Positions 1 through 8,163 of a DNA stretch of 64,000 nt are shown in pieces. The position numbers and the translations under genes were made by a program. Location: contig NZ_CP107880.1 in assembly GCF_036013745.1 (NCBI RefSeq), forward strand, positions 1,240,001 to 1,304,000, in the 5' to 3' direction. This DNA comes from Streptomyces sp. NBC_00483 (lineage in GTDB: Bacteria > Actinomycetota > Actinomycetes > Streptomycetales > Streptomycetaceae). The stretch's first letter is position 1. Every line of letters begins with the position of its first letter. Under the pieces are notes generated by a model. That model was not told the DNA's origin. It made no database searches and worked only from the letters and a program-made list of their open reading frames with translations.

Positions 1-493
1 CGGGTCGTGTGGCCTGAGCGGCAAGCTGACGCAGAAATCCCTCGGCGCCGACGGTGCGGGCCATGGCCAGGTTCCGCCGGGTCAGCTCCGCTCTGCGCCC
101 CGCCGGCAGCGTGGCTGACGCGAGCTCCGCGGCAACTGCGGCGAATTCACCGGCTTCCACACGCGCACGCCAACTCGACCATGCCGCAAGCTGCCCTTGC
201 GAGGGCCCGCGGGCACTGGAGTTGACCAGCCCCAACCGCGTGACACGGTGCGGTGCCTGCCGGTACGTCTCAAGGGCCACGATGCCGCCCAACGAGTGCC
301 CGGCGAGCGCGAACTGCGGCGAGGCCACGGCCAGGACTCCGGCGGCCATCGCGGACACCGTGTCGTCCCGGTCGATTTGGCACACGCGCACGGCGGCACG
401 GTCGTGCACCCCGGGGACGACCCCGTCCCAGGCCGTGGCGTCACCGAGCATTCCGCCCAACAACACCAGCGGTTGGCGCCCGGTACTCGACAC
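1..493 (-). CDS. Alpha/beta hydrolase, partial (3' end beyond window)
   Basis: Reading the minus strand from a GTG at 493 gives about 164 residues that stay open to the window edge. The product begins near GRQPLVLLGGMLGDATAWDG and contains the nucleophile elbow GHSLGG, followed by a typical cap region (LVNSSARGPSQGQ). This is the alpha/beta hydrolase fold, with the catalytic serine in GHSLG. The His/Asp part of the triad is expected beyond position 1. A GGGAG ribosome-binding site lies 7 bases upstream of the GTG, and an in-frame TGA further upstream limits the start. It diverges from the LacI regulator across an operator-like site at 555-566, so it is probably part of that regulon. The substrate is unknown. 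Confidence 0.8.
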   Translation of the reverse strand, partial: MSSTGRQPLVLLGGMLGDATAWDGVVPGVHDRAAVRVCQIDRDDTVSAMAAGVLAVASPQFALAGHSLGGIVALETYRQAPHRVTRLGLVNSSARGPSQGQLAAWSSWRARVEAGEFAAVAAELASATLPAGRRAELTRRNLAMARTVGAEGFLRQLAAQATRP

Positions 494-554
494 GCGGCCA
501 CTCCCGTTCCCGGGCGCCGACTTGGGTTCTTCGTGGCTGATTGGCTTCTCTTCT

Positions 555-566
555 CATACGTATACA
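555..566. promoter_or_regulatory. Operator-like site for the LacI regulator (imperfect)
   Basis: CATACGTATACA lies between the divergent hydrolase (start 493) and LacI gene (start 616). It shares the core ATACGTAT with the perfect palindromes GTATACGTATAC at 4014-4025 and 6277-6288. A CpG at the centre of the palindrome is typical of LacI-family operators. It probably mediates autoregulation; this is inferred from motif repetition. Confidence 0.5.
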
Positions 567-615
567 CTGACGATCCGTCTGCACCGTTCCTCGCGAGCCG
601 CTTGGAGGGTCCGCC

Positions 616-1623
616 ATGGCCGCACCCGTTACCAGCCACGACGTGGCCCGTGTGGTGGGTGTCTCGCAGGCCACCGTCTCTCGTGCTCTGCGGGACGACC
701 CCAGCATCTCGGCGCGCACCAAGAGCCGGGTGCTGGATGCGGCCGCGAAGCTGGGCTATGTGGCCAACGAACTGGGGCGCAATCTGTCCACGCGCACCAC
801 GCGCAGGATCGCCCTGGTGGCCGATCTGGACAATCCGCTGTGGCCGCTGCTGGTGGCCGAGATCCACGACGAGCTCAGCTCCCACAACTACTCGATGACG
901 TTGCTCACCGAGCGTGGTGACCCCGGTGGGATGCAGGCGAACCTGCTGGGGGGCTGGGCCGACGGGGTCGTCATCACCTCCGCACGGCAGGCGGCCCAGC
1001 TGCCCTTCGAACTCGTGCGACGGGGTGTCCCGTTGGTGCTGGTGAATCGGACCGTCGAGGGCCTGGACGCCGATTGCTCGGTCGCCGACAACGCTGCGGG
1101 GGGCCGGGCCGCCGCCCAGCTTCTGATCGAGTCGGGGCATACCCGGGTGGGGGCGCTGTTCGGGCCCGCCGATACCAGCACGGGCCGGGACCGGGAGCTG
1201 GGGTTCCGTGAAGGTCTGGCCGAGGCGGGGATGGCTCTGCACCCGGCAGATGTGCGGCACGGCCCGTTCGACTACGCGTACGGGCGGGCTGCGCTGCCCG
1301 AGCTGCTCACGGGCGGGAGCGGTCCGACGGCGCTGTTCTGTTCCAACGACATCATCGCGATCGGGGCGATGAACACCGCGCACGAGCTGGGCCTGCGGGT
1401 GCCCGAGGACATCGCGCTGGTGGGTTTCGACGATCTCGCACAGGCGTCCTGGCCGTTGTTCAACCTGACGACGATTCATGTTCCCTTTCAGGAAATGCTG
1501 CGCAGCGCGGTGACGATGCTGCTCGATCGGTTGGAAGGGCGCGTCACGCAAGCCCGCCATCAGGTGCATCCGGTGACCCCCGTGTTGCGGGCAACACACC
1601 GGGTTGGCGGGCTGTCCGGATGA
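616..1623 (+). CDS. LacI-family transcriptional regulator
   Basis: The 335-residue product has the LacI layout. An N-terminal helix-turn-helix is at about residues 4-24 (DVARVVGVSQATVSRAL), followed by the hinge helix segment and a periplasmic-binding-protein-like effector domain. The length is normal for the family. The effector domain keeps the usual late motif with DIALVGFDDL near residue 275. The start is an ATG 10 bases after GGAGGG. It is divergent from a hydrolase and next to the NTF2-like, bicupin and MHS carrier genes. These carry near-identical palindromes in their upstream regions, so it is the obvious local regulator of that module. The inducer is probably a substrate or intermediate of the pathway; it cannot be named from sequence. 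Confidence 0.93.
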   Translation: MAAPVTSHDVARVVGVSQATVSRALRDDPSISARTKSRVLDAAAKLGYVANELGRNLSTRTTRRIALVADLDNPLWPLLVAEIHDELSSHNYSMTLLTERGDPGGMQANLLGGWADGVVITSARQAAQLPFELVRRGVPLVLVNRTVEGLDADCSVADNAAGGRAAAQLLIESGHTRVGALFGPADTSTGRDRELGFREGLAEAGMALHPADVRHGPFDYAYGRAALPELLTGGSGPTALFCSNDIIAIGAMNTAHELGLRVPEDIALVGFDDLAQASWPLFNLTTIHVPFQEMLRSAVTMLLDRLEGRVTQARHQVHPVTPVLRATHRVGGLSG

Positions 1624-1770
1624 GCACTCTGGCGGCCGGCGGTATGGGTCTCGACACTCACCACGGTTCTCCGGGACGTGCCGGGGACGAACCGACCAGG
1701 GGCCGTCGGGGTCGGTGATGGGTGGGCCGGTCGAACGCGTCGTAGCAGCGGCCGGTTCCCGGTCATCGAT

Positions 1771-2772
1771 TCACCGTGCGGTGGGCTCGTCGCCGCGGGC
1801 CCGGGCGATCTGGGCCATGACGGCGATCTCGTCGTAGACCCGCCACTCCCGAATGATCTTTCCCTTGCGCAGCAGGAACTGCGAGGAGCCGAGGATCTCG
1901 ACCGGTGTCCGGGTGATCGGCCCGTAGATGGGGGCGCCGTCGTAGGTTCCCGTGAGCCGCCACAACACCCCGACCCTGGTTCCTTGTTCGTCGGCGGTGT
2001 TGACCGCGATGTCGCGGACCTCGATGGTCGCGTCGGGGAACGGCGCGATCATCTGGCTCAGGTCGATCCGGTAGTTGTGCGGCCGGGTGCGGACGCGGGC
2101 CCGGGTGGTCTCCAGGAACAGGTCCCGCTGAGTGAACTCGGGCACCCGCTCCAGGTGCCGCTTGTTCCACACCTCGCGCAGGAACTCGTCGATCATCGAG
2201 GCTTCTGCGGTGTGGGTGTCCGGGCGAGGCCCGGACTCCCCCGCGGTGACCGCCGAGTTCGGGGCCGGGGTACCGAACAGCCCCTCGGCCTCGTCGGTGA
2301 AGGCGACCTTCCTGGCGATCTCCTGCGGGTCCAGGCCCAGCGTGGTGACGACGCGGTACTCGTCGCGAACCACCCACTCCTCCTCGACGAGCCCGTTGCG
2401 AACGAGGCAGATGGCCATGTTGCGGGACTCGGAGTTGTTCAGCGTGGGCGGGCCATAGGTCGACCACCCCTCCTGCGGACCGCTGTGGAAGACGCGGTGG
2501 TGGCTGATGAATGCGTCGTCGCCGCGTTCCTCACAGATCACGTCCTCGGCGGTGCCGACCCTGTTCGGGAAGGCGCTCTTCTTCACGAGCGATCCGCGCA
2601 GCACGTCCTCCACTCCACGGATCGGCCCGTAGGCCCCGTGTACCACCATGTGCTGGGCGTAGTGCTCGGGAAGCCGGCCCATGCCGTAGTCGTCCCAGAT
2701 CAGGTCGGTCCACGACAGGATGTAGTCCTCGGGGCTGTCGAACGGAGCGTGGGACTTCGGGTTGATGGCCAT
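1771..2772 (-). CDS. Two-domain NTF2/SnoaL-like protein, copy 1
   Basis: The 333-residue protein appears to contain two NTF2-like (SnoaL-type) alpha+beta domains. The first is at about residues 12-150 (YILSWTDLIWDDYGMG, VVHGAYG). The second is at about 195-325 (MIDEFLREVWNKRHLERVPE, ending FLLRKGKIIREWRVYDEIAV). Single-domain members are cyclases, isomerases, dehydratases or binding proteins for small organic acids. The double version here has no assigned reaction. It is clearly paralogous to the protein encoded at 6493-7509. It lies 96 bp downstream of the bicupin gene on the same strand and is probably cotranscribed from the operator-bearing promoter near 4013. The ATG start follows a GAGAGGAAAC-type ribosome-binding site. 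Confidence 0.82.
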   Translation of the reverse strand: MAINPKSHAPFDSPEDYILSWTDLIWDDYGMGRLPEHYAQHMVVHGAYGPIRGVEDVLRGSLVKKSAFPNRVGTAEDVICEERGDDAFISHHRVFHSGPQEGWSTYGPPTLNNSESRNMAICLVRNGLVEEEWVVRDEYRVVTTLGLDPQEIARKVAFTDEAEGLFGTPAPNSAVTAGESGPRPDTHTAEASMIDEFLREVWNKRHLERVPEFTQRDLFLETTRARVRTRPHNYRIDLSQMIAPFPDATIEVRDIAVNTADEQGTRVGVLWRLTGTYDGAPIYGPITRTPVEILGSSQFLLRKGKIIREWRVYDEIAVMAQIARARGDEPTAR

Positions 2773-2868
2773 CGGGCTCGGGTTTCCTCTCAGGTGGTGA
2801 CGGGAGCGTCCGGGGCGGTCCGGATGCGCGCGGCGCGAGCGCTCCGCGCCGCGCGCATCCTCTGCGGA

Positions 2869-3999
2869 TCATGACTCGGCGCCCACCAGCGAGGCCGGGG
2901 CCAGGTATCCGTTGGCGTCGTATGCAGTGCCCTTGGCCAGAGCCGCGGCGCGGACCTCCTCGTCCCAGTCCAGGCGCACCCGCCCGTCGCCCTCGGTCAT
3001 GACGACCAACTGGCCTGATCCGTCCCCGATGTTCTCCAGTTCGCGCCACGCCCCCGCGGGGACCGACAGGCAGTCGTAGGGGCCCAGTTCGGTGGAGACG
3101 GGCTCCTCGCGGTTCATCGTGACCCTCCAGTGCCCGTCCTTGACGATCAGGACCTGGGCGGCGTCGTGGCGGTGCCGGGACATGCCCTGACCGGGCGTGG
3201 CACGCAGCCAGGACAGGCTGAAACCGTGCGGGTTGTGCACCCGGGGCGCCTGGTTGCGGTCCTCGGTGATGCCGTAGCCCACGACCAGCGCGAACTCGGC
3301 CCCACCGCCGGGCAGTTCGGCGTCGAGAAACGGCGTGCTCGACCACCGGAGGTCCTCAGGGGTGGTGAGCCGGTCGCGCATCTGCTGCGCACTGACCGGA
3401 GGCAGCTTCGCGATCTCTTCCTCGGGCATCGGCGTCATCAGCTGCACGTCCGTGGGCGGCTCTCCGGGCTTCCCGAGCACCAGCCGGTTGTCCGCGGACA
3501 GGAAGCTGCCGCGCTCGGCCGCCGCCGTGAGCACCGACGGCGCCCAGACAACGCCGCCGGTCTCGTCCATGCCCAGCGAGGAGAACATCCAGCCGTCGTC
3601 GGCACCGATGTTGGTGAACCCGCGGAACATCCAGGTCGGCATGGTGATGACATCACCGGCCCGCACGACCGCCTCGCCCTCGGCACCGTCGACGCCCCAC
3701 CGGAACAGCCACTCGCCGCTGAAGCAGCTGAACACCTCGGCGGTGAAGTGCATGTGCAGCGAGTTCGTGATCCCGTTGGGCATCGCCGCGACCCCGAGGT
3801 TGAACCCGTGCGGATCGGTGACCGGAACCACCTGGTCAGGGTTCTCCGAGACACCCGGCCCGATCAACGCGTAGTTCTCCTTGCCGGCACACTCCGGCAG
3901 ACAGGTGTCGACGAACGCCGACTTGTCGGGGATCAGCTCGGTCCGCCGGATCGTGCGGCGCTCGATCTCTGCTGCCGTCACGGTGGTCGTGTCTGACAT
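2869..3999 (-). CDS. Bicupin protein, possible ring-cleavage dioxygenase
   Basis: The 376-residue product has two cupin domains. The first has H82-x-H84-x3-E88-x6-G95, a complete metal-binding cupin motif. The second has H276-x-H278 followed by Q282 where Glu is usual. A short internal repeat (DPHGFNL near residue 62 and NPHGFSL near 257) supports duplication. Size and architecture resemble gentisate 1,2-dioxygenase-type bicupins, which cleave aromatic rings with Fe(II), but the substrate is not established. I chose ATG 3999 because GAGGAG lies just upstream; the longer open frame to 4086 reads through the operator at 4013-4026. It probably heads an operon with the downstream NTF2-like gene. 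Confidence 0.8.
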   Translation of the reverse strand: MSDTTTVTAAEIERRTIRRTELIPDKSAFVDTCLPECAGKENYALIGPGVSENPDQVVPVTDPHGFNLGVAAMPNGITNSLHMHFTAEVFSCFSGEWLFRWGVDGAEGEAVVRAGDVITMPTWMFRGFTNIGADDGWMFSSLGMDETGGVVWAPSVLTAAAERGSFLSADNRLVLGKPGEPPTDVQLMTPMPEEEIAKLPPVSAQQMRDRLTTPEDLRWSSTPFLDAELPGGGAEFALVVGYGITEDRNQAPRVHNPHGFSLSWLRATPGQGMSRHRHDAAQVLIVKDGHWRVTMNREEPVSTELGPYDCLSVPAGAWRELENIGDGSGQLVVMTEGDGRVRLDWDEEVRAAALAKGTAYDANGYLAPASLVGAES

Positions 4000-4012
4000 C
4001 AAATTCTCCTCA

Positions 4013-4026
4013 CGTATACGTATACG
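4013..4026. promoter_or_regulatory. Perfect 14-bp palindromic operator upstream of bicupin gene
   Basis: CGTATACGTATACG is a perfect palindrome with a central CpG, 14 bases upstream of the bicupin start. The inner 12 bases recur exactly at 6277-6288 and, degenerately, at 555-566 and 5614-5625. A LacI-family gene lies 2.4 kb away and LacI operators typically have a central CpG. Its closeness to the ribosome-binding site suggests it overlaps the transcription start. Confidence 0.7.
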
Positions 4027-4089
4027 GAGTGCTGGCGTGTCCACCTCGTGAACCAGTGGGACCCGTTGCCCCACCGCGCCGAGCACTGT

Positions 4090-5460
4090 TCAGCTGACGA
4101 TCGCCGCCGACGACTGGTCGGACTTCGCCCGATACCCCTCGGGTGCGAGGCGGGCGCGGCGTCCCTTGAAGGCCAGGAGGACGACGGCGAACGAGAAGAG
4201 CGTGATGGCCATGACGTAGTAGGCCGGTGCCAGAGCGCCGCCGGACTCGACCAGCGCGGTGGCGATGAAGGGAGTGGTACCGCCGAACACGGTGAAGGCC
4301 AGGTTGTAGGTGATCGCGCCGGCGGTCACCCGTACTGCCGCCGGGAACATCTCCGCGACGCTCACCGTGACCACGGGAGAGATGAAGAACAGCGCGACCG
4401 CAAACACCAGCTCCGAGCCCAGTACCGCACCGAAGCCAGGCTGATCGGCCAGCATGAAGGACGGCAGGATGAGCACGCCCAGCAGCCCGGTCCCGATCAG
4501 CAGGCAGGGCTTGCGCCCGATCCGGTCGCACAGCTTGCCACCGAAGGGCAACGCTACGATCAACATGATCAGCGCGATCGAGTTGGCCAGCAGCGCCTCG
4601 CTCTTCGGGTGACCACCCGTGGTGGTCAGATAGGTGGTCAGGTAGCTGGAGAACAAGTAGGAGCCGACCGCATTGGAGATGGCGAAGGCGAAGAACACCG
4701 TCATCGGCTTCCAGGAAGTGCGCACCGCCTCGGTCACCGGCGCAGCGACGACGTTGCTGGTCTCGACCACCTTCTTGAACTCGGGGGTGTCCTCCATCTT
4801 GGAGCGGATGTAGAGCCCGATCAGGCCCAGCGGTGCGGCGATGAGGAACGGAATGCGCCATCCCCAGGAGTTCAGGGACGCCTCGCTGAGCGTCGAGGTC
4901 AGCAGCGTGGCGAACCCGGAGCTGGCGAGCAGCCCGACGAATACGCTGACCGCGACCCAGCTGCCGTAGTAGGCGCGCTTGCGCGGCGGCCCGTGCTCCA
5001 CAACGAACGACACCGCACCGGAGTACTCGCCGCCGGCCCCGAAACCCTGCACGAGCCGGCAGGCCAGCAGCAGCGCGGGCGCGGCGACACCGATCACGGC
5101 GTAGCCGGGCAGCACACCGATGGCGAATGTGCCGCCGGACATCAGCAGAATCGTGAACGAAAGTACGAACTTGCGGCCCCGCCGGTCCCCATGACGCCCC
5201 ATCACCAACCCGCCGAGCGGGCGGATCAGGAACGACACGGCCAGCACGGCATAGGTCGACAACAACGCCGCCGTCTGATCGGACTCGGGGAAGAACACGA
5301 CCGCGAACACCGGGGCCAGATAGCCGTAGATGCCGTAGTCGAACCACTCGATGGCGTTGCCGATCATGGAAGCCACTATCGCTTTGCGGCCCGCGGCCCG
5401 CGTGCTCACAGCCCCGTCCGGATCTGTCGCTGCGATATCGGGCCCGCTCGGATCACTCAT
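4090..5460 (-). CDS. MFS transporter, MHS (metabolite:H+ symporter) family
   Basis: About 456 residues with twelve predicted membrane spans. MHS-family hallmarks are present: SMIGNAIEWFDYGIYGYLA in helix 1, RPLGGLVMGRHGDRRGRK in the loop 2-3 signature, and FGAGGEYSGAVSFVVEHGP. MHS carriers import organic acids, betaines or aromatic acids with protons, so it is probably the uptake system of the LacI module. I chose ATG 5460 (MSDPSGPD) because GGAGG sits 5 bases upstream; longer in-frame starts run into noncoding-looking sequence. It ends 90 bp before the bicupin gene on the same strand, and a degenerate operator lies about 150 bp upstream. Confidence 0.9.
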   Translation of the reverse strand: MSDPSGPDIAATDPDGAVSTRAAGRKAIVASMIGNAIEWFDYGIYGYLAPVFAVVFFPESDQTAALLSTYAVLAVSFLIRPLGGLVMGRHGDRRGRKFVLSFTILLMSGGTFAIGVLPGYAVIGVAAPALLLACRLVQGFGAGGEYSGAVSFVVEHGPPRKRAYYGSWVAVSVFVGLLASSGFATLLTSTLSEASLNSWGWRIPFLIAAPLGLIGLYIRSKMEDTPEFKKVVETSNVVAAPVTEAVRTSWKPMTVFFAFAISNAVGSYLFSSYLTTYLTTTGGHPKSEALLANSIALIMLIVALPFGGKLCDRIGRKPCLLIGTGLLGVLILPSFMLADQPGFGAVLGSELVFAVALFFISPVVTVSVAEMFPAAVRVTAGAITYNLAFTVFGGTTPFIATALVESGGALAPAYYVMAITLFSFAVVLLAFKGRRARLAPEGYRAKSDQSSAAIVS

Positions 5461-5999
5461 GGAAACCTCCATGTTTCCCTCCGCCGCGCCACTGGCCGGA
5501 GAAGTGCGAGTGCAGGAGTACCGACGATGCCCGTGACCTCGGCTGCTGGCGCGGCACTGCGGCTGCACGCGGAGCTCGGTCCGGTCGCTCGATCGGGTCG
5601 CTCGGTGGGGACCGTATGCGTATGCGTAATCGGTGTCAACGGTCTCAACGAAGCCGCATTGCGGGGCGAGTTGGGCGACTGCGCCCCGCCGGACAGGTCT
5701 CGAGGCGCACAAACAGGGAGGTCATCGCGGCCCGTCACACCGGCGCCGCCACCGACCGGCACCAACCGGTTCACGTCGCCCGGCCACAACGGGATTTGGG
5801 GTGATGCAGGCGCCGGACGCGCCTTGCCAGCCCCGAACTTCCAGAAACAAGAGCCCGAGGAAGCGACGGCATGACAGGTGCGCGTGCGATTCCGCGCACC
5901 TGTCAGCGGTCGGAGCCAGCGTCGAGCTCAACCGTCCGGTATACCCCCATCTCCTCGCGGGCCATCCGCGCGTACGGCGTTGAAGATCGGCGCACGCAT
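5461..5999. other. Long intergenic region without a supported gene
   Basis: No reading frame here looks like a protein. The only notable element is the degenerate operator at 5614-5625. A short GGTATACC at 5939-5946 resembles half of the local operator. The region may hold the promoter and leader of the MHS carrier. Together with the regulator remnant after 6000 it looks like decayed or rearranged sequence. Confidence 0.5.
5614..5625. promoter_or_regulatory. Degenerate LacI-type operator upstream of MHS carrier
   Basis: GTATGCGTATGC matches the perfect local operator GTATACGTATAC at 10 of 12 positions. It lies about 150 bp upstream of the carrier start at 5460. The match may be chance, but its position before another gene of the same module makes weak binding plausible. 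Confidence 0.4.
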
Positions 6000-6150
6000 C
6001 TACATGGAGAGTGCCGCCTCGCCGAGCGCGAGGCGGAACGCCGCGTCGGCGGCGACGCAGCGCTCGAGGTCGCGGTCCGTGCTCGCCTCGGCCGCCTCGC
6101 CGATCAGCCGCTGCAAGGTAGTCCGTTGGTCGCCGCCGGACACCGGTCCG
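6000..6150 (-). pseudogene. Probable remnant of a GntR/FCD regulator
   Basis: One minus-strand frame encodes LIGEAAEASTDRDLERCVAA followed by DAAFRLALGEAA. This resembles the segment of FCD effector domains that usually reads like ERFVAADVAFHRALAEAA. The frame stops at 6000, and no DNA-binding domain is found upstream in any frame. Short plausible stretches continue in other frames on the low-coordinate side (MAREEMGVYRTVE), as expected after frameshifts. No intact gene can be drawn. The identification rests on a short similarity and is tentative. Confidence 0.3.
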
Positions 6151-6276
6151 GCCGAGCAGCGTGAGCGACTCGATCGCCTCCCGTGTCCAGCGCATGTGCG
6201 ATGCCTGCCACAGAGCCAGCAGCACTGCACACCCTGCGGAGATTCAACGATCGACCCACCAGGCGACCAACCTCTG

Positions 6277-6288
6277 GTATACGTATAC
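6277..6288. promoter_or_regulatory. Perfect 12-bp palindromic operator upstream of NTF2-like copy 2
   Basis: GTATACGTATAC is identical to the core of the operator at 4014-4025. It lies 205 bp upstream of the ATG at 6493. An exact repeat of a 12-base palindrome before two genes of one module is strong evidence for co-regulation. The LacI product at 616-1623 is the likely binder. Confidence 0.68.
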
Positions 6289-6492
6289 GGAAGCCGGACG
6301 GAACACCCTGTCCGAGTCCCTTGCTCCCTACCGTCACCCGGTGGAGATCTGCACTTTCCCCGCCTCAGGCCCCAGCGTGCCGCCCGTCGGCACCGGCACG
6401 ACCGCAGGCGATGGGAATCGTCCACCGCTGTACCCATACATGGAGTTCGTCTCGTCCGCGATGACGTCGCCTTGCCGGAAGGACCGAGAAGC

Positions 6493-7509
6493 ATGACCGA
6501 GCTCGCATCGTCGGCCTACGCCCCGTACAACGACCCCGAGGACTACATCCTGTCCTGGACGGACAAGATCTGGGAGGCACGGGGCATGGGTCAGATCCGT
6601 GACCACTACATGCCCGATCTGCGTGTGCACGGCGCCTACGGCACGATCACCGGCAGCGAACAGATCATCCAGGCGTCCCTGCAGAAGAACGCCGCCTACC
6701 CGCACCGGTCCTTCACCGGAGAGGACGTCGTGTGGGAGGTCCGGGACGAGAACACCTGGTTGAGCTCGCACCGAATCCTGAACTGCGGACGCCAGGAGGG
6801 CCATTGGCAGTACGGGCCACCGACGTTTCAACACACTGTCTCGCGCAACATAGCCGTCTGTCTGGTCCGTGACGCCATGGTCGCCGAGGAATGGGTCGTG
6901 CGTGACGAGTGGTCGGTCGTGGAGCAGTCCGGGCACGACATCGACGAGATCGCACGCGGGATCGCCTTCGCACCGAATTCCGGTCTCCTCGGCGACCGCC
7001 CGGAGAAGCTGCTGGGCGAGGCCCCCAAGAACCCTCTCGTCAAGGGTATTTCGGGGACTCGACCGGACCTCCGCCGCGACGAGGACGACCATGCCGTAGC
7101 GATGATCGACGAGGTCTGGAACCAGCACCTCGGCAACCTGGTGCCCGACTACTTCTGCCGTGACATCGTCATCAATACGACCCGCAACCTCACCTTCGCC
7201 CGCGAGGACGGGTACAAGGAGGCGCTCGACCGTCTGTTCGCGCCGTTCCCGGACGCGCAGGTCGAGGTCTATGACGTCGCGTTCAACGAGGATGCGTTCC
7301 ACGGCACCCGCGTCTCGGTGACCTGGGTCCTTCGAGGGTCCTACTCCGGAACACCGCTCTACGGCCCCGTCACGAACTCCCCCATCGAGATCCTCGGGGT
7401 GTCCCAGTTCCAGTTCCGGCACGGAAAGATCATCCGGGAGTGGCGGGTGTACGACGAGCTCGCCGTCCTGGCGCAGATCAAGAAAGCCCAAGGCGCCGAT
7501 CCCCGCTGA
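6493..7509 (+). CDS. Two-domain NTF2/SnoaL-like protein, copy 2
   Basis: The 338-residue protein is paralogous along its whole length to the product of 1771-2772. Shared blocks include YNDPEDYILSWTDKIWE, VHGAYGTI, EEWVVRDEW and GKIIREWRVYDELAVLAQI. It has the same apparent arrangement of two NTF2-like domains. NTF2-like folds form a cone-shaped pocket used by small-molecule isomerases, cyclases and dehydratases; the reaction here is unknown. The ATG at 6493 follows a GGAAGGACCGAGAAG leader. The gene stands alone on the plus strand behind the perfect operator at 6277-6288, opposite in direction to the rest of the module. It could be a second enzyme acting on a related intermediate or the partner of a heteromer. 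Confidence 0.82.
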   Translation: MTELASSAYAPYNDPEDYILSWTDKIWEARGMGQIRDHYMPDLRVHGAYGTITGSEQIIQASLQKNAAYPHRSFTGEDVVWEVRDENTWLSSHRILNCGRQEGHWQYGPPTFQHTVSRNIAVCLVRDAMVAEEWVVRDEWSVVEQSGHDIDEIARGIAFAPNSGLLGDRPEKLLGEAPKNPLVKGISGTRPDLRRDEDDHAVAMIDEVWNQHLGNLVPDYFCRDIVINTTRNLTFAREDGYKEALDRLFAPFPDAQVEVYDVAFNEDAFHGTRVSVTWVLRGSYSGTPLYGPVTNSPIEILGVSQFQFRHGKIIREWRVYDELAVLAQIKKAQGADPR

Positions 7510-8100
7510 CTGTTGGGGGCCTCGGCGGGCCACCTGGTGTGAGGCCCGCTGCGGCTCGCAGCCGGTGCACGATCTCGTCGACGCACCCGATGAGTCGTGA
7601 GGTCGGCCGGGAGACGTAGACGACGGCGAGCAGTTCGCCGGCCTGGTCCCGGAGCGGAATCCCGAGGGAGGTCAGCCCGATCTCTGCTTCCTCGCTGGCG
7701 AGCGCGTAGCCGGGCTCGCGCTCGACGCGCAGTCGGCTCAGTAATCCGCCGAGGTCACGCGGTGCGGCCAGGCCGTGCGTTGGGGCGAGCAGGTCGTCGG
7801 CCGTCAGGCCCTCCACCAGGTTGTTGTCGGAGCGAACAGCAAAGCGCGACCTGACGCGGTGCAGTGCAGGGGAGAGCTTCTGCCGACCCAACCGCCCGCC
7901 CGTAAGGACTGCATGGATTCTTCTCTGGGCACGGCGAGCGAGCGGTTGCCGCGTCGCACCGGGAGCACAGCGGGCTCACCGGACCGTGCGACGGCCCTGC
8001 GCGGCGCAGGCCGAGCGGACGCGCAGCAGGGCCGAGTCCCCAGCCCTGGAGGCGAGCACCGGCAGGTCCCAGCCCAGGCGGTAACGCGGCGAACACCGGG
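7478..8100 (-). pseudogene. Decayed IclR-family regulator
   Basis: Three minus-strand frames together spell an IclR effector domain. RYRLGWDLPVLASRAGDSAL lies near 8060-8000. LPVRRGNRSLAV, then SSPLHCTASGRALL, lies near 7960-7840. LASEEAEIGLTSLGIPLRDQ, then AVVYVSRP, lies near 7720-7600. The order and spacing fit a normal IclR protein, but at least two frame changes separate the blocks. The N-terminal winged helix is missing where the divergent lyase gene begins (8164). The last frame overlaps the end of the NTF2-like gene. It was probably the former regulator of the lyase gene. Confidence 0.7.
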
Positions 8101-8163
8101 TTGCACACTCTCCGAGATCGCAGATCACCCCACAGGCTTTCGAAGAAGACAGTGAGGCGACCC

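Noticed and set aside
4048..5874. Plus-strand open frame of 608 codons
   Set aside because: It is antisense to the MHS carrier; no recognisable motif.
5939..5946. GGTATACC as another LacI operator
   Set aside because: Only 8 bases and lacks the central ACGT core of the repeated palindrome.
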